A DNA stretch of 64,000 nt from Channallabes apus (Eukaryota > Chordata > Actinopteri > Siluriformes > Clariidae), in the NCBI GenBank assembly GCA_030522415.1, contig CM060125.1, positions 1,490,901-1,554,900 of the forward strand, read 5' to 3'. This document shows, piece by piece, positions 13,658-26,607 of this stretch. The notes under the pieces are model-generated. The model was not told the origin of the DNA. It did not search any database and saw nothing but the letters and a program-made list of their open reading frames with translations. Position 1 is the first letter of the stretch; the number at the start of each line of letters is the position of its first letter. Made by a program: the position numbers and the translations under genes.

Positions 13658-14288
13658 TTAAGGAGGTCGTATGGCACCCATATGTGTAACTTATGGCACT
13701 CTCAAGTAGTTAGGAACATCTCCTGTCTTTCACCCCATTTTGTCATATATATATATAAGTGCCACCTGTACACTCTCTCTGTTGCTAGAAAATTTGTAAA
13801 AATAATAAATTTTTCGAGATGGCAATAATGCAGAGAAGACTGCAGTTGCAAGATGAAGAAGAAGAAGAAGATCTAGCAGTTTCGCTGCTACTTTGGTTCA
13901 GTTGCAGCAGGAAAAGCACGAAAGATCACATGATGATCTATGCAAATATTGCTGATTAAAAAAACATAAAACCCTACAGTACTTGCAAGAATTGCGGAAA
14001 TATTCAGATTTAACGATTCAGAAATGGTCAAGAAATGAGTTATATCTTGAAAACTTTAAGCAAAACATAAGGAATCGTACGGCTTTTATTTGGCCCCCGT
14101 AAGAACATCACAAACTCGAATTATGTATGGTGTAGATATGACCTTGTGTAGTTTTACATAATGATATTATGCTTTACAACAATACATTTGGCTTGTAAAT
14201 GCATGTACAGCAATTCTATTCATATGTAATTATTTTAACATGAACATATCATTATTTACCATTACAATTTTTTTTCTTAATGTCTTTT
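13658..14288. other. Intergenic DNA, nothing recognised
   Basis: AT-rich sequence after the outer hAT element, with a short GAAGAA-rich stretch at about 13855-13872. No gene signal was seen. Confidence 0.4.
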
Positions 14289-14618
14289 TCATTCATTCAT
14301 CTTCTATACCGCTTTATCCTGTATTTAGGGTCGCGGGGACCTGGAGCCTATCCCAGGAGACTCTGGGCACGAGGCAGGGTACACCCTGTCCATCGCAGAG
14401 CACACACACGCTCAGGTCAATTTGGGAACGCCAATTAGTCTAATCTGCATGTCTTTGGACTGTGGGAGGAAACCGGAGGACCCGGAGGAAACCCACCAAG
14501 CACGGGGAGAACATGCAAACTCCATGCACACAGAGACGGGAATCGAGCCTGGCCGGGAATCGAACCCGGACCCTGGAGGTGCAAGGCGACAGTGCTAACC
14601 ACTACACCACCGTGCCTA
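14289..14618 (-). repeat. tRNA-derived SINE (family 1)
   Basis: Same layout as the copy at 6736. On the minus strand the A box is TGTAGTGGTTAGCACTGTCG and the B box GGGTTCGATTCC, followed by the CCTCCGGGT body and a terminal GAATGAATG-type repeat. There is a small duplication of the B-box region: GGAATCGA occurs at about 14539 and again at 14556. Confidence 0.8.
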
Positions 14619-14750
14619 AATGTCTTTATCTTATTTTAAATATGTTAAAACATGGATCATTTTTTCTTTCAGAATAAGCACATATTTTTTTTATTGTATT
14701 TATTTATTTGTTGTTGCATTGCAATATAATTTGCACAGATATTTAAGGTA

Positions 14751-15213
14751 CCAGTCAGAAGTTTGGACCCAAGTTTGGATTTACTTTCTACATTCTGGAA
14801 CAGTACTGGATTTTTTCAAAACTTTGAAATAACACATACAGTATGGGTTTAGGTGGTTAATTAACAAAACAATTCAGTTGTTATCAGTTGTTAAGACACA
14901 AAGGTCAGCTATTTTGAAATAGTTCTTGCAAGAACTGTATATCCAGTGTATTTGAAAAATCCATCAAGCACCATGATGAAACTGATTCTCATGAAGACTA
15001 TTCCAGGAGCAACAACTTTACTCTTCTGCTGAGAAGTTCATTTAGAGTTACCAGCCTCAAAAATCACCAAATTATAGCATCTCAGATTAGAGTCATTTTG
15101 AAGGCTTTACAGAGCATAAGCAGCAGACGCATCTCAATATCAGCAGTTTAAACTATATTATTGCATATTTTGGATGCATAGAATTAGAAGATGTGTCCAA
15201 ATATACTGGTAGT
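14751..15213 (+). mobile_element. Internally deleted Tc1-like element
   Basis: The left end CCAGTCAGAAGTTTGGACCC follows a TA (14749-14750). The right end contains GATGTGTCCAAATATACTGG and is followed by TA. The interior (about 14975-15150) keeps the N-terminal part of a Tc1 transposase, matching 5243-5690. The catalytic half is deleted. Confidence 0.65.
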
Positions 15214-15463
15214 GTATACAGTATGTGCACATTCCCTTTCCTTTAGCCAGACCCTACATCCAGGATGTAATGCTGGACTAAGAAGGATAATTTAGCTAAT
15301 TTGTCATTTACCATTGATAATCCAAGGGCAAAATGGAGGTTTAATGATCTGCATTTTAGAGTTTTAAACTCAACAGGATTATATTAATTTTATTTGTAAG
15401 AAAATTAAGAATTAATAAAAACATTAGTAATATACAAAACACCATAAACACACACATAAACAT

Positions 15464-15509
<46 letters not shown>

Positions 15510-16730
15510 AATGACATCAGGCCTGTTTTTGATCTAATGCTCACTTCCTGTGAGGACAAATACAGAGGAAATGAGATGGAGTGAGAAGGATAGAAACAGA
15601 GTGGACAGAAATAAGTGCTGTCTCAGGAGTGACCTGTACAGTACATTATAAGCAGGATAGTATGATGCAAGATGAATGAATGAATGATCATACTGCCTAC
15701 TTCATGTCTAGAACGTTGGCCTCCCATGAACTTTAAACTCTCTTAAGTGGTCCAAACATGGGGAAATCATGTCCTCAGCTTGCTCATCAGGAACATTATC
15801 ATTTTGATTCATGCACATTCACATTTCATTCCAACTTTAATCATTCTTATGATCGTGTAAAGCTGCTTTGCGACAATGTACATTTTTAAAACCGCTATAC
15901 AAATAATATTGAATTGAATTGAATTGACAGCCCTAGGAGGTCAGGACTGTATCGGGGATGTGGCAATAACTCTCAGTCAAGTTCCTGTAACATCTGAGTG
16001 ATGTTGGTGAACGAGTCGAATGATTGCGTGTACAGTTCCCACAAACAGATGAATTTATCCGCAAGTTGGTGGCAAGTTTTCTGTCAATTTTCAAGGATCA
16101 AATGACCACTCAATAAATGTTCACAGGAAGGACTGAAGTGGGCTCTGAGCCACATGGGCCAGGATCATTATTCCTTAAAACGTTTACACCATTCAAATCT
16201 GTCAATGCAAGTTGGGAGAAATCTGTTTTATACCAACATTCATGACAGATCCAGAGGGCAGAAGGGGTCCGGATCACTGGCAACTCAGGAGTTTTACTGC
16301 TCAATTACAAATTATTGTATAAACTATACAATCAGCATCTTATCACTCTCTCAAATGGCAAGCTGTTAAATATAATGTTCAGTAAAGCACACTTACAGTA
16401 TACTACACTGCTCACCTTAACTTACTTAACAGGGGGAAAAAATCATGATTTAATGGTAATGTGTGGCTGTTGATTTGACTGACAGATCTGTAGTGTTACA
16501 TAAGTTACTGTACATAAAGAAGTTCTGAGAAAAGCTTCCCTTTGAGTTCTTAAAAAGTTGTCTTGTTTGTTGTTCCTGCCATTTTCCCATTTTGATGTTT
16601 CATTGGTAAGCACTGGGAGCAGCAGCTGTTGTACTGGAAACTGAAAGGACTACTGTAGTTCTGATCAATGTAAGGACAGTGAAAACTGTGTGTTGTAACT
16701 GTTTAACAGGACGAACAAGTAAAGTACATT
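15214..16730. other. Intergenic DNA with a CA repeat and a LINE tail
   Basis: No gene was recognised. It holds a (CA)n microsatellite at about 15466-15507 and the LINE-like tail listed separately. Confidence 0.45.
15851..15927 (+). repeat. 3' tail of a fish LINE/SINE ending in (TTGAA)n
   Basis: The block GTAAAGCTGCTTTGCGACAA through CGCTATACAAATAA, ending in three TTGAA units, is the inverse of 25121-25203. Tails of this sort close many fish non-LTR elements. Only the last 80 bp or so are present, as expected for a 5'-truncated insertion. Confidence 0.6.
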
Positions 16731-17074
16731 CATTCATTCATGCATCTTCTATACCGCTTTATCCTGTATTTAGGGTCGCGGGGACCTGGAGCCTATCCCA
16801 GGAGACTCAGGGCACGAGGCAGGGTACACCCTGGACAGCGTGCCAATCCATCACAGAGCCCACACACACACACTCAATCACACACTATGGTCAATTTGGG
16901 AACACCAACACTGTGGGAGGAAACCGGAGTACCCGGAGGAAACCCACCAAGGCACGGGGAGAACATGCAAACTCCATGCACACAGAGACGGGAATCGAGC
17001 CTGGCCGGGGAATCGAACCCGGACCCTGGAGGTGCAAGGCGACAGTGCTAACCACTACACCACCGCACCGCCTA
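16731..17074 (-). repeat. tRNA-derived SINE (family 1)
   Basis: Head at the right with A and B boxes as in the other copies, and simple-repeat end at 16731-16743. The flanking sequence AGTAAAGTACAT occurs on both sides (16719-16730 and about 17074-17085), which fits the target-site duplication of an L1/RTE-type insertion. Confidence 0.82.
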
Positions 17075-18825
17075 AGTAAAGTACATGTGTTATAAAAAGT
17101 GTAAAGTGTGAGTCCAGTGGACAGCTGAACCTATACGTATTTAAGGAATTTGGGCCAAATTTTCTCTTCTTTAGATAAAGGTAAATTTGTCACCACTATG
17201 TTTATAGAGGTGTTCTTTCACCTGTCAATGACATTTTTGGTTACTGTCAACCATTTTTGTGACTTACTTCAATAACAAACACTAGCTTCCTCAGAAAAAA
17301 ACTAAACAGTGGTTTGGATTTGATAAGACTCTGTTGAGGCAAGTGAGCCATTCAGAACTTCACAGCTTGTCCTCTCAAAGCATATCAGTGGGAATGATTG
17401 CATCACACAAGTCTAAAAGACAAGACGCAGGGGAGGAGCACCAGCTGCCTGTCTTTGTCAGTTGACAGCACTAATCTGCTGAAGAGAACTCTCGGAGGAT
17501 TTTGCAGAGCTAGGAGGAGAAAGAGCATGAAGCCATCTGTGCAGATATAACTTTCTCCCAGCATTAGCAGTAATAGTTTTCCTTCTCACAATTTGCTGAT
17601 AATTACTGTTGATGGAGCATGGAGATGTTTCCTCTCCCACAAGAGACAACCATGCTTGTCGCTATGGCAAAGAGTGGGCGGTGGATAATAAATGTGGCAT
17701 TTGATTGGTTGAGGCAGTCACATGCAAATGTAAAATTAAATATTCATGTGGTGTGGTTTGGGTTATTGAAGTTTTCACTGATCCACCGTATTTCACAAGT
17801 CATGGCCTGAAATATTACACACAAAATTAAAATAAACAAATATTTTAAAAATCAAAATATATATTCGATATTTATCCTTAAAGCACCGCAATGATTGCAA
17901 ATTATACTTAAATCTAAACATAAGCAAACATATTCACTAGTTAATAACATATTAATATCCAGTACAAGAAAGTTATCTAATTAGTCAGTGCATTGATGCG
18001 GAATAAGCAAAAAAAATAGTTCATGCTTTATACCTTGACAAACGCCAGAATGTCCTTTATGAGGTAAAGATTTACACTGTGGACCAAAATGATGTGTTTT
18101 CCCAACACAATTATCTAGAATGCCTTTATATTCTGTATATTTTAAACAATGTGTGTACAGTATTTGTGTGTAGAGGGGGACAATTGTGGAAAAATTTTAT
18201 TGGTCTATAATCGTAGTCAAGTTTAAGGTACCAAATACCCAGAAGGCCTCAGTTCAAGAGGCCTTGATCCGCTCACTACAATAAAAGAAAAGGCGGCTGA
18301 ACGACAAATCGAGGAAATGACAAACAGAGCAAGTTTAATATAACCAGTTACTCAGAGCTAACAAGTGCAAGAAATAGAGGCGAGGTGCGACCTACTGTAA
18401 GAATGACCCATACACACAGAGTGCAAGAACTAGATGACTGACGAGTGCAAGAAATAGAGAAACGTTACTAAGAGAAATTAGACAAGGCAGGCAGCGATCC
18501 AGAATATAAAAATACAGTACGTACGCATCTTGATAAGGAAGATTTTGAAAAATTGCGGTTCCAATGAAAGGCCAAGTCTTCACCGTGGTCAATAAAGCAG
18601 GAACAAACAAAACTCTTACCAAAAAAGGGAAAATTGAAGACAAGATCATTTAGGCCTACCTAATGAATGAATATGAGATGAAGAGGGGAAAACTACGTAA
18701 CGGGGAAAGGCCACACTAACCGGACCTAAACACAAGAAACTTAGATCGTATGAATATTAAATATGTATTTGAGTTAAGGAGGAGCAAACAATGATGTAAG
18801 TGTTAAGTGAAGGTATATAAACCAT
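17075..18825. other. Intergenic DNA with a purine-rich unexplained block
   Basis: No gene was recognised. From about 18230 to 18730 the base composition shifts to A/G-rich. The motif GTGCAAGAA(A/C)TAGA occurs three times (18365, 18421, 18445). It could be a worn retroelement piece, but I could not assign it. Confidence 0.4.
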
Positions 18826-19787
18826 CAGAGGTGGAAAGTAACGAATTACATTTACTCGCGTTACTGTAATTGAGTGTTTTTTTGTGTATTTCTACTTTTT
18901 AAAGTAGTTTTTAAAATCTGTAATTTTACTTTTACTTAAGTACGTTTTGTTTGAAGTATTGTAATTCGCTACATTTTAAATCATATTCGCTACTGAGTAA
19001 AAAATAAATGAATGAAAATCATAAAATAATACAAATATTATGCTTTTGCGCTCACGTGTGTGTATCATGTCCTGGTCGCGCGCCGCTCCAGACTCCACTC
19101 CAGGTTTTCTGACATCGGCATCTTCCTGACCTTCCACACGGTCGCTTCCGCCTTGAGAGTGACGTCATCGACTAGCGCGACCATATATAAACCGGAGAGA
19201 GACGCGGGAAAGAGGAAAGAGGTTGTGATTTTGGCGTTTTGATATTTGGTTGTGTATTCCGGTTTGACTTTTTGCCTCCCATTGACTTTGATTATTGCTT
19301 TCTCCCTTTGGTTTGGTTGGTCTTTGTATATATTTGTAGATAATTTCACTGTTTTTGGTTTAGGGAGTCCGGGAAGGTACCTGTATTTTTGTTTGTGTGT
19401 TGTTGTTTTTTTTGCAGGTAATCTAGCTACTAAATATAAATACCATTTTGTTTATTATTTTGGCCTGGGTCCATCCTGAATCTGATCCTCCTCCTGAAGG
19501 TGTTCCTTCAGTTAAAAACAACTAGTTTGAGATTTATATCTGCTCATCTTTTTTGAACTACGCTAGAATGCCTCATCCCCCCCCCCCCCCACCCCCGCTG
19601 TTAAAAAAAGTAAAATTAAAAAGTAACTCAGTAACTTTTACTCTGAGTACATTTTTTAATGAGCTACTTTTTACTTTTACTTGAGTAGATTTTTATAAGG
19701 GTAACTTTACTTGTACTTAAGTAAAATTTCACTGAAGTAACAGTACTTGTACTTGTGTACAACATTTTATTCCTCTTTCCACCTCTG
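18826..19787 (+). mobile_element. Non-autonomous hAT element (CAGAGGTGGAAAG ends), copy 2
   Basis: The inverted ends are CAGAGGTGGAAAGTAACG and the reverse of CAGAGGTGGAAAGAGG. The flanks are TAAACCAT (18818-18825) and TAAAGCAT (19788-19795), an 8-bp target duplication with one difference. The interior matches copy 1 in inverse orientation and copy 3 in direct orientation. It is 962 bp long and encodes no transposase. Confidence 0.85.
19160..19190 (+). promoter_or_regulatory. CRE plus TATA block inside hAT copy 2
   Basis: TGACGTCA at 19160-19167 is followed by ATATATAA at 19183-19190, the same spacing as in copies 1 and 3. A 60-codon open frame across this block in all three copies reflects copy descent and is not by itself evidence of coding. 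Confidence 0.5.
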
Positions 19788-22325
19788 TAAAGCATGTAAA
19801 ACTGGGGAAGGGGGGGAAGCTTGCTGAATTTTCGTGGGGTGTCTGTTGTCTTCTGGCTGGCCAGTCCAGTGCTGTCCACTTACTTTTGGTTGCAATAAAC
19901 TTTTTTGCTCTTTCATTACTCAAGTTGTTGTTGGGTTTGTGTTTAGAAAATTGGCAAAGTTCAAAACAAATTTGCCCCGACACAATGTGAGGCAGAGAGA
20001 AAGAGATAGTGTTAAAGAGAGAGGTTTAAAAATTCACAGGGAAATGTTGTTGTTGTTGTTGTTGTTGTTTTTTTCCATTGTATGTGACAGAAAAATCTAC
20101 TAAATTTACTATATTACTTTTTTTCCTTCTTGTGAGTGAGCTATATTCTGAGCTTTTCTGTGCTTTCTCATGCCTGTTTTCACACAGTGATTCAGTGTCG
20201 GTGCCCCAAATTCCATAGACCCTAGATTTCCCTTCTCAGAACCCGTCTAATGACCAGCCAAAAAATAATATTAGTTTTTTGGAGTAGTGTCATGGATCAT
20301 GTAAGATCATTGAGCTTTTACTGTGTTTGCAAAAGAGTTTAGCATACAGTACATTATAACTGCTAAGGGAGCAGCTTGACAAGGTGTTTTTTCTGTTTTT
20401 AAGGATTTATACTCTTCACCATGGGCCATGTTTTCTTGCTCATATTTTACCAAGTGCTGCATTTAACTCCTTTACTTGATTCCCAGGATGTAAATGTATT
20501 CCATCCCAAAGAAAAAAAAACCATTACCATCTCTTTAAACGAACCCATAAATGGCATAAACGTAAACACAGAGTTAAAGAATACATTACTTGTGACTTCA
20601 CTTTTGAAGCATCTTTCGTGATTTCTTCCACTGACCTTGAAATCCAGGCTTGGGCTTAGATGGGGTCTGTGTGAGCCTGCTGTTGAGTAGCTTTTGTTGG
20701 CACCTCTTTATTTTGGCCAATTAAACTCTCCTACAATCCAAGTCACATCAGAGATACAGTATATACATTATTATACAACAGTTAGTTGAGTAGTCTGATA
20801 GGATGAGTAGCATTCCATAAGTGGTGATAATGGATGATAATAGAAAAAGGGACGTTTAACTATATGCATTACTCCACATCCCAGGTGTTCTACAGTCATT
20901 AATTACACAAACTGTCGGTGACGAGCATGGGTGAAATACGTCTTTATGGTCCATGGAGACAGCAACTGCACGCCAAAAAACATTTAAAACAAGTCACAGA
21001 AGCGCTTTCAACAGGAAAACACATCTGATAACATTATGTCACCTTAGAAAATACTTTGACTCCTTAATAACATCCTATAAGTTGTTCCAAATTGTCTCTG
21101 AACCATCAATGTTCTTTTATTTACAGCTACAAAGCTCTTAACATAAGGCTGAATCCCAAACCTCTTGCTCTCCAACCCCTTATTACTGGCCTTCCATTTA
21201 ATGTGATTTGGGATTCAACCCAAGAACTCGGAAGTTAATGGGGCTAATATTCTAAAATGAGAAAAGTAGAAATATAATAAGAAACGTACAGGATTTACAG
21301 GACTGTCCCTCTTACTATATCCAGTAGTACATCACTACCATCACTAGTGATATTGCTTATTTTAGACATGTATCATAGTCTTCAGCGTAGTTTTGGGAAT
21401 TAGAACTAATCTAATATAATATGACAGATATAAGAGAAAGTTTATTAGCAGTGGCGTTTGGTATGGGAAAGTATGCCTAAGTAAATAGTTTGCATGTCAT
21501 GGCCTCAACTCAACAGTAAATCAGTAATTTTGGATCATTTGCAAAACACACTCCAAAAAAAAATTTTTTTAACTCTTCCTAGAGAAGCACTCATCCCAGA
21601 GTTTCATTAGTGCTTGGATACCATCAAGGTAGAAAATATTCTGAGAATACTGGCCACCATGTCTGAGATGCTGGCCTCCCAGGAACTCCTTCAATGAAGT
21701 GAAATGTGTTCTGTCATTCCTCACAATCAAATGTCGCAGTTTGACTTGAACGCCACTTGTCAACACTTTATGGTTTTAATTCAACACTCTGGGTGGTAGT
21801 TTAACACTGGGGAATTTTCCACATAGAAGACACATTTGCATAAATATTTGTGGAGTATCATTTACATTGACTTGTGTCCTCTTCAGGATAATACCCAAAC
21901 ATTGGATTTTTGACTTAAGATCTGTTCAAGCAGCTAGGGTTGCTTGCTGTTTTCTGTTATCTGAGAATTAGCCTTTACACTCATACACTCAAATCACTCA
22001 TAAATCACTCATAAATCACTCATAAATCATGCCTGACTGGGCTTCTTACATTCATAGGTTCAACTGTTGCTTTGAACCTCTGACATTTGTGGTCCAAATC
22101 GAACCCTTGGTCTATGTGTGTCATTTGCATGTACAGTACTTCCCATGCGTTGTTGGTTTTGGCTATTTATTCAGATTTCTCCCCACAGTCTAAAACCACG
22201 CACTGTACATTGATTGGTGTTTCCAAATCGCCTATATTGTTGCAGGGTGTCCGCTGCTTTGTGATCTGAACGTAAATATATTCAAGAAATATGTTTGTCA
22301 AAAATGCTGCATATACCGTTTCAAT

Positions 22326-22359
<34 letters not shown>

Positions 22360-23040
22360 CCTGAATGCACATTCTGTCACAAAGACCTTTAGACGAAATT
22401 TAAATGAAGATGTTAAAAAAATTTTTTTTTAAGGTTTGCATCAGTAACAATAGTCTAAACTTTTTTGAAATGGCATTGCGAGCTATGAAAAAGTCTTTGA
22501 AGTTCTTTTGGATTATTGGGATGTTTTTTCATCTCTCACTGATACAGTAGGTCACATTAAATGAATAATTAAAACAAGACTACAGTAGATATTTCTCTGT
22601 CTGTCATACATGAATTTACATTGTCATTATACATTATTAAGTGTCACAGTGCCCTCTGTTGGTTGTAACTTCACACCAGATTTTTTACACAATGATTAAA
22701 ATCCTACACATTGTGTGTTGGTCTACACAATCCATCCATGCAGGTTCATTCACTGTATAAAAAGCATTTGTCATAAAAAGCAACTAATGCAATACAGACA
22801 ACCGACATTCCACACAATATTCCACATTATATCCACCTTGGCTTGTTTATCTGTATGATAGAAATAAAATCTGCTTTGCTTGTAGGCATGTGCAAGATGT
22901 TATGTTTTATTAACATAAAATTGTTGTAGCTTCACTGATAGCCAAGGTGAACATTTAAGCAAAGAAAGGTTTGTGCTATCTATAACTTGTCATACCATTT
23001 TATTCAAGTCTCTAAAGATCATAGGCTCCACTGATATTAG
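19788..23040. other. Intergenic DNA, no gene recognised
   Basis: About 3.2 kb without exon, RNA gene or assignable transposon. It contains a (GTT)n run near 20047-20070 and an (AG)n run at 22329-22357. Confidence 0.4.
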
Positions 23041-23850
23041 AAGGTGGTATCAAAAAGTTTCAAGATTCGCTCACTACTGACGCCACGGTAGCTTTGGCTT
23101 TATGTTCTCCCTCAGAAGCCTTAACATCTGGCAGTAGAATTTGCTATATTGACGGTCTGGCCTCTTGGGACGAATTCTTGATGCAAAGTTAAAAAAGACG
23201 ATGAGTGTGCATTTGGTCGAGCTTCGGACCTGCTTTGCCTTTTTCAGTCACGGAGATGATGGGCTCTTCCGCTGTGAAGACTGTTGCTTCGTCACCAGTA
23301 AAGGTCCTTGACATGAAGGACGGGTCGTCCATGACACTCTGACAGATGCAATGTTCCTTCTGCGTCAGCAACCTGGACAAGAATTAGGAGCAACACAGCA
23401 CATGTTCAAATCACACATGAGGATTGCCTGGACTGTTTTGTATGACACACCGATAGTGGAAGCAATGTTCTCTGACAATCATCATGCACGAGTTGCCAAA
23501 TGGTTTCAACATTTTGGAGGGTTGATCTTGTTAAAGGTCTTCTTAATCTCCTACCGTCTTTAAGTGATGTTCTTCCATCCTTGAAGTGCGCATGTCACTC
23601 AAAACACCTGAAACGATTCATTTCAGCATTGTCCATGATGAAGTAGCAGACGTACTGTAATGCTAGGGAATGTACATACATGGTCAGAATAGCACCAGCT
23701 GCACAGCTCCCGAAGTACACAGGACGAGTTCTTTTGGCACACTGACTTATAAAGGTCGGTGCTCCCTGAGACTTTGTGCATGTGCAGCCTTGTGCTGCCA
23801 TTTGCTGGTGTGTTCGAATATGAAAGTCTAAAACTCCGGAGGCTGCGGTG
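23041..23850 (-). pseudogene. Decayed mariner-type transposase relic
   Basis: Read on the minus strand, a piece at about 23189-23380 contains DPSFMSRTFTGDE, which corresponds to the mariner region around the first catalytic Asp (family form: a D-P-x-F then TGDES motif). Downstream, in a shifted frame, sequence at about 23060-23230 resembles the following SP(x)SP...KKA...R and ...VFF... parts. Several frameshifts separate the pieces and no continuous frame remains. The left boundary sequence GGTATCAAAAAGTTTCAAG could be a terminal repeat. This is an old, dead copy. Confidence 0.6.
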
Positions 23851-24517
23851 GAGAAGGAAGGACAGTGATGATGGACTGTGTCAAGCTGATCTTCTCCAGT
23901 CTGATCACATCATGCTTGGACATGGCTCAGCACTCTATCACTCAGTGGCCTTCAGTCTAAGTACTTCAGCATGAGATTGTTTACCACTTTAGTCTCCCAG
24001 TGGCCACACAACTCCTGAATACTTTATTAGGAGGCCACATGAAAAATAAAGGAAATGCTCAGCTGTCAGTCTCTGCAAGTGCTTGGCATTCAGCAGATCC
24101 TGAGTGGGCTGATCTCATAAGTCTACTCTCAAGAAACTGCCAGTCTGCACTGATGGCTCAGCTCAATGACATTAAGTGCAGACACTCTGTCTTTCTCAAC
24201 ACAACCTGACAATTATTTTGCTGCTGTTTGCGTGTTCACTTGGTACTGACTTACTTGGATATGCTGATGTAAATCGCTGCCTTGTCTGTACACTCGATTC
24301 CATATATAAACCTAAGAATCTCAAGATTTTATCTGTTCCCACTTGGATAGGGGTCATTTAAAACAGGGATCTCCAGTCATAAGCTTTGAATTCCAGTTGA
24401 CATCAGGAAACCATCACCACATCCTGTGTGGGTATGTTTTGTCCGTCATGAAGACACGCCTGATGTAGTCGAGATGTTCTATAGGGAGCACAAACTTGCA
24501 TATAAAGATATACAGTA
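23851..24517. other. Intergenic DNA, nothing recognised
   Basis: Mixed-composition sequence between two transposons. It has open frames of 60-70 codons without family resemblance. Confidence 0.35.
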
Positions 24518-25045
24518 CAGTGGTGTGAAAAACTATTTGCCCCCCTCCTGATTTCTTATTCTTTTGCATGTTTGTCACACAAAATGTTTCTGAACATAGA
24601 TCTCAGACTGATAGATCTCAATTACTTTTGTTCTCATTTGTTCCTGAATTTCTTTGGATCTTGGCATGATGTCTAGCTTTTGAGGTGCTTTTGGTCTACT
24701 TCTCTGTGTCAGGTAGCTCCTATTTAAGTGATTTCTTGATTGAAACAGGTGTGGCAGTAATCAGGCCTGGGGGTGACTACAGAAATTGAACTCAGGTGTG
24801 ATAAACCACAGTTAAGTTATTTTTTAACAAGGGGGGCAATCACTTTTTCACACAGGGCCATGTAGATTTGGAGTTTTTTTTCTCCCTAAATAATAAAACC
24901 CTTCATTTAAAAACTGCATTTTGTGTTTACTTGTGTTATCTTTGACTAATAGTTAAATGTGTTTGATGATCAGAAACATTTTGTGTGACAAACATGCAAA
25001 AGAATAAGAAATCAGGAGGGGGGCAAATAGTTTTTCACACCACTG
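24518..25045 (-). mobile_element. MITE-like deletion derivative of a Tc1-like element
   Basis: The 528-bp element has long inverted ends (CAGTGGTGTGAAAAACTATT at the left, the inverse at the right) and a TA on each side (24516-24517 and 25046-25047). It is the same family as 38914-40250. Here nearly the whole transposase is gone: a short left end is joined near 24597 to sequence corresponding to the transposase N-terminus and 5' leader. Confidence 0.85.
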
Positions 25046-25120
25046 TAAATATGTTCTTTTTATATTTGTGATACCAAGAATCAAATAATGTTTAAATTAA
25101 GAGTTATTTTTTTGTACTAC

Positions 25121-25203
25121 AATTCAATTCAATTCAGTTTTATTTGTATAGCGCTTTTAACAATTGACATTGTCTCAAAACAACTTTACACAATCAAAAG
25201 AAT
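25121..25203 (-). repeat. 3' tail of a fish LINE/SINE with (AATTC)n end
   Basis: This is the inverse of 15851-15927. It starts with AATTCAATTC repeats and continues with TTTATTTGTATAGCGCTTTT and ACATTGTCTC. It is a 5'-truncated fragment. Confidence 0.6.
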
Positions 25204-26607
25204 TATTTAAATAATTCTTAATAAAAAAATAGTTCATGCTATACTACAGCATGAACTAGGTCTAGTGTCCAGTAGTGGGTTCTAACATGCTGAAGAACAT
25301 GTTACCATAGCAATGACAGTTACAACTGCAACAGCAATTATTGCAAGTGTTAACATGAACTATTTTAAATTCAAAGTAGTGACATGTTCCTGCTGCTGGG
25401 GGGCAATGCTCTTCAGGTCTCCCTGGAAACTAGGTCCATGGTCGTACCATTTCCAGATAGGAATGCACTTTGCCAGTGTGCTTGCGGGGTATTCTTTACT
25501 TCCTAGCAGCTGGTGAGTCTGTGTTTCAATAGAAATATTTAAGCCAACTTCTGATAAAGCTATTCTTGTCTCACCTCTCAGACATTCTATTAATTGGACT
25601 TTCAAGTTTGTTTGTTTTTCACAAAAACTCAATGTGTTCTTTTTATTTAACCTAGAATTCTGTATAAATTTCTTGTTTACAGTTTTCAGATTTTCTCTGT
25701 AGGCACGTGGCAACTTTAGATATAATCCTTTGATATTTTCTAAAAAAAAAAAAAAAAAACCCTTAGTGCTTTTTCATTTGTTTGTCCATGTGGGAGAATT
25801 GTCAAAGGTTCTATGTAGAACCCTCACCAAAAGAGTATTAATAGAGCCCTTCTTGGAAGTGAAGAGCATATCACATACTTATCCAATAAAGCTTTTAAGA
25901 ACGTAACATTATTGGTGATTATTTTCTCTTGAATACGTGAAAACTTTATGACTTTATGATAACTTTAATGGTTCTTTGCTTAATTAAGCTGCCTAGTCTC
26001 ATTAATGGGTCCCACAAATGGGAGAGCGAAGCAGCCTTAAAACTGTCAAATGAATTGCTGGTCGATAAAAAAAAATTGTGTTAATTGTGACTTGCTCCCG
26101 GAGAACCATTTACATAAATGATACTACTGTATCTGAACTGTACTGAACATTTTGTATTCATTTTGTATTCCTTTATTAAAAAATAGGAAAACATTGTGAA
26201 GAGGTTTCTTGGTGATGGAATAGGAGGGAAGGAGTGGTATCAGTAAGCAGGTGCAAGATCCTCTGGAGAGAGAGATGGTGAGACTTGAACATGGCAACAT
26301 CTTGTACCTGGTGACATCCTGGTGATAACCGGGATTGGTATGAGGCAGTGTCTTTATGCTGTTGTAGAGCTTCATAATGCATCATGAGAGAGGTTTGTGT
26401 TTGTGTACACAGGGAGCAGATGAGCATTATCAGAATGACAGAAGAGACTATTCACATGTCATTGTGCCACCCTTTTACATCATCCACTCTTTTGCCTCAC
26501 TGTGAAGAGAAATGAGACTCCAGTTCCAATAGCCATAGCTATGTCACACTGGTGCTGAACCAGAGATATCCATTGAATATCAAGCTAGCAAGAGCACGTG
26601 ACTTCAT
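25204..26607. other. Intergenic DNA, no gene recognised
   Basis: It has an open frame of 117 codons on the minus strand at 25360-25713 and overlapping frames near 26124-26427. None resembles a known protein or has splice-site support. Confidence 0.35.

Noticed and set aside
25360..25713. 117-codon minus-strand frame as a gene
   Set aside because: No domain, no splice signals, no promoter; random-looking composition.
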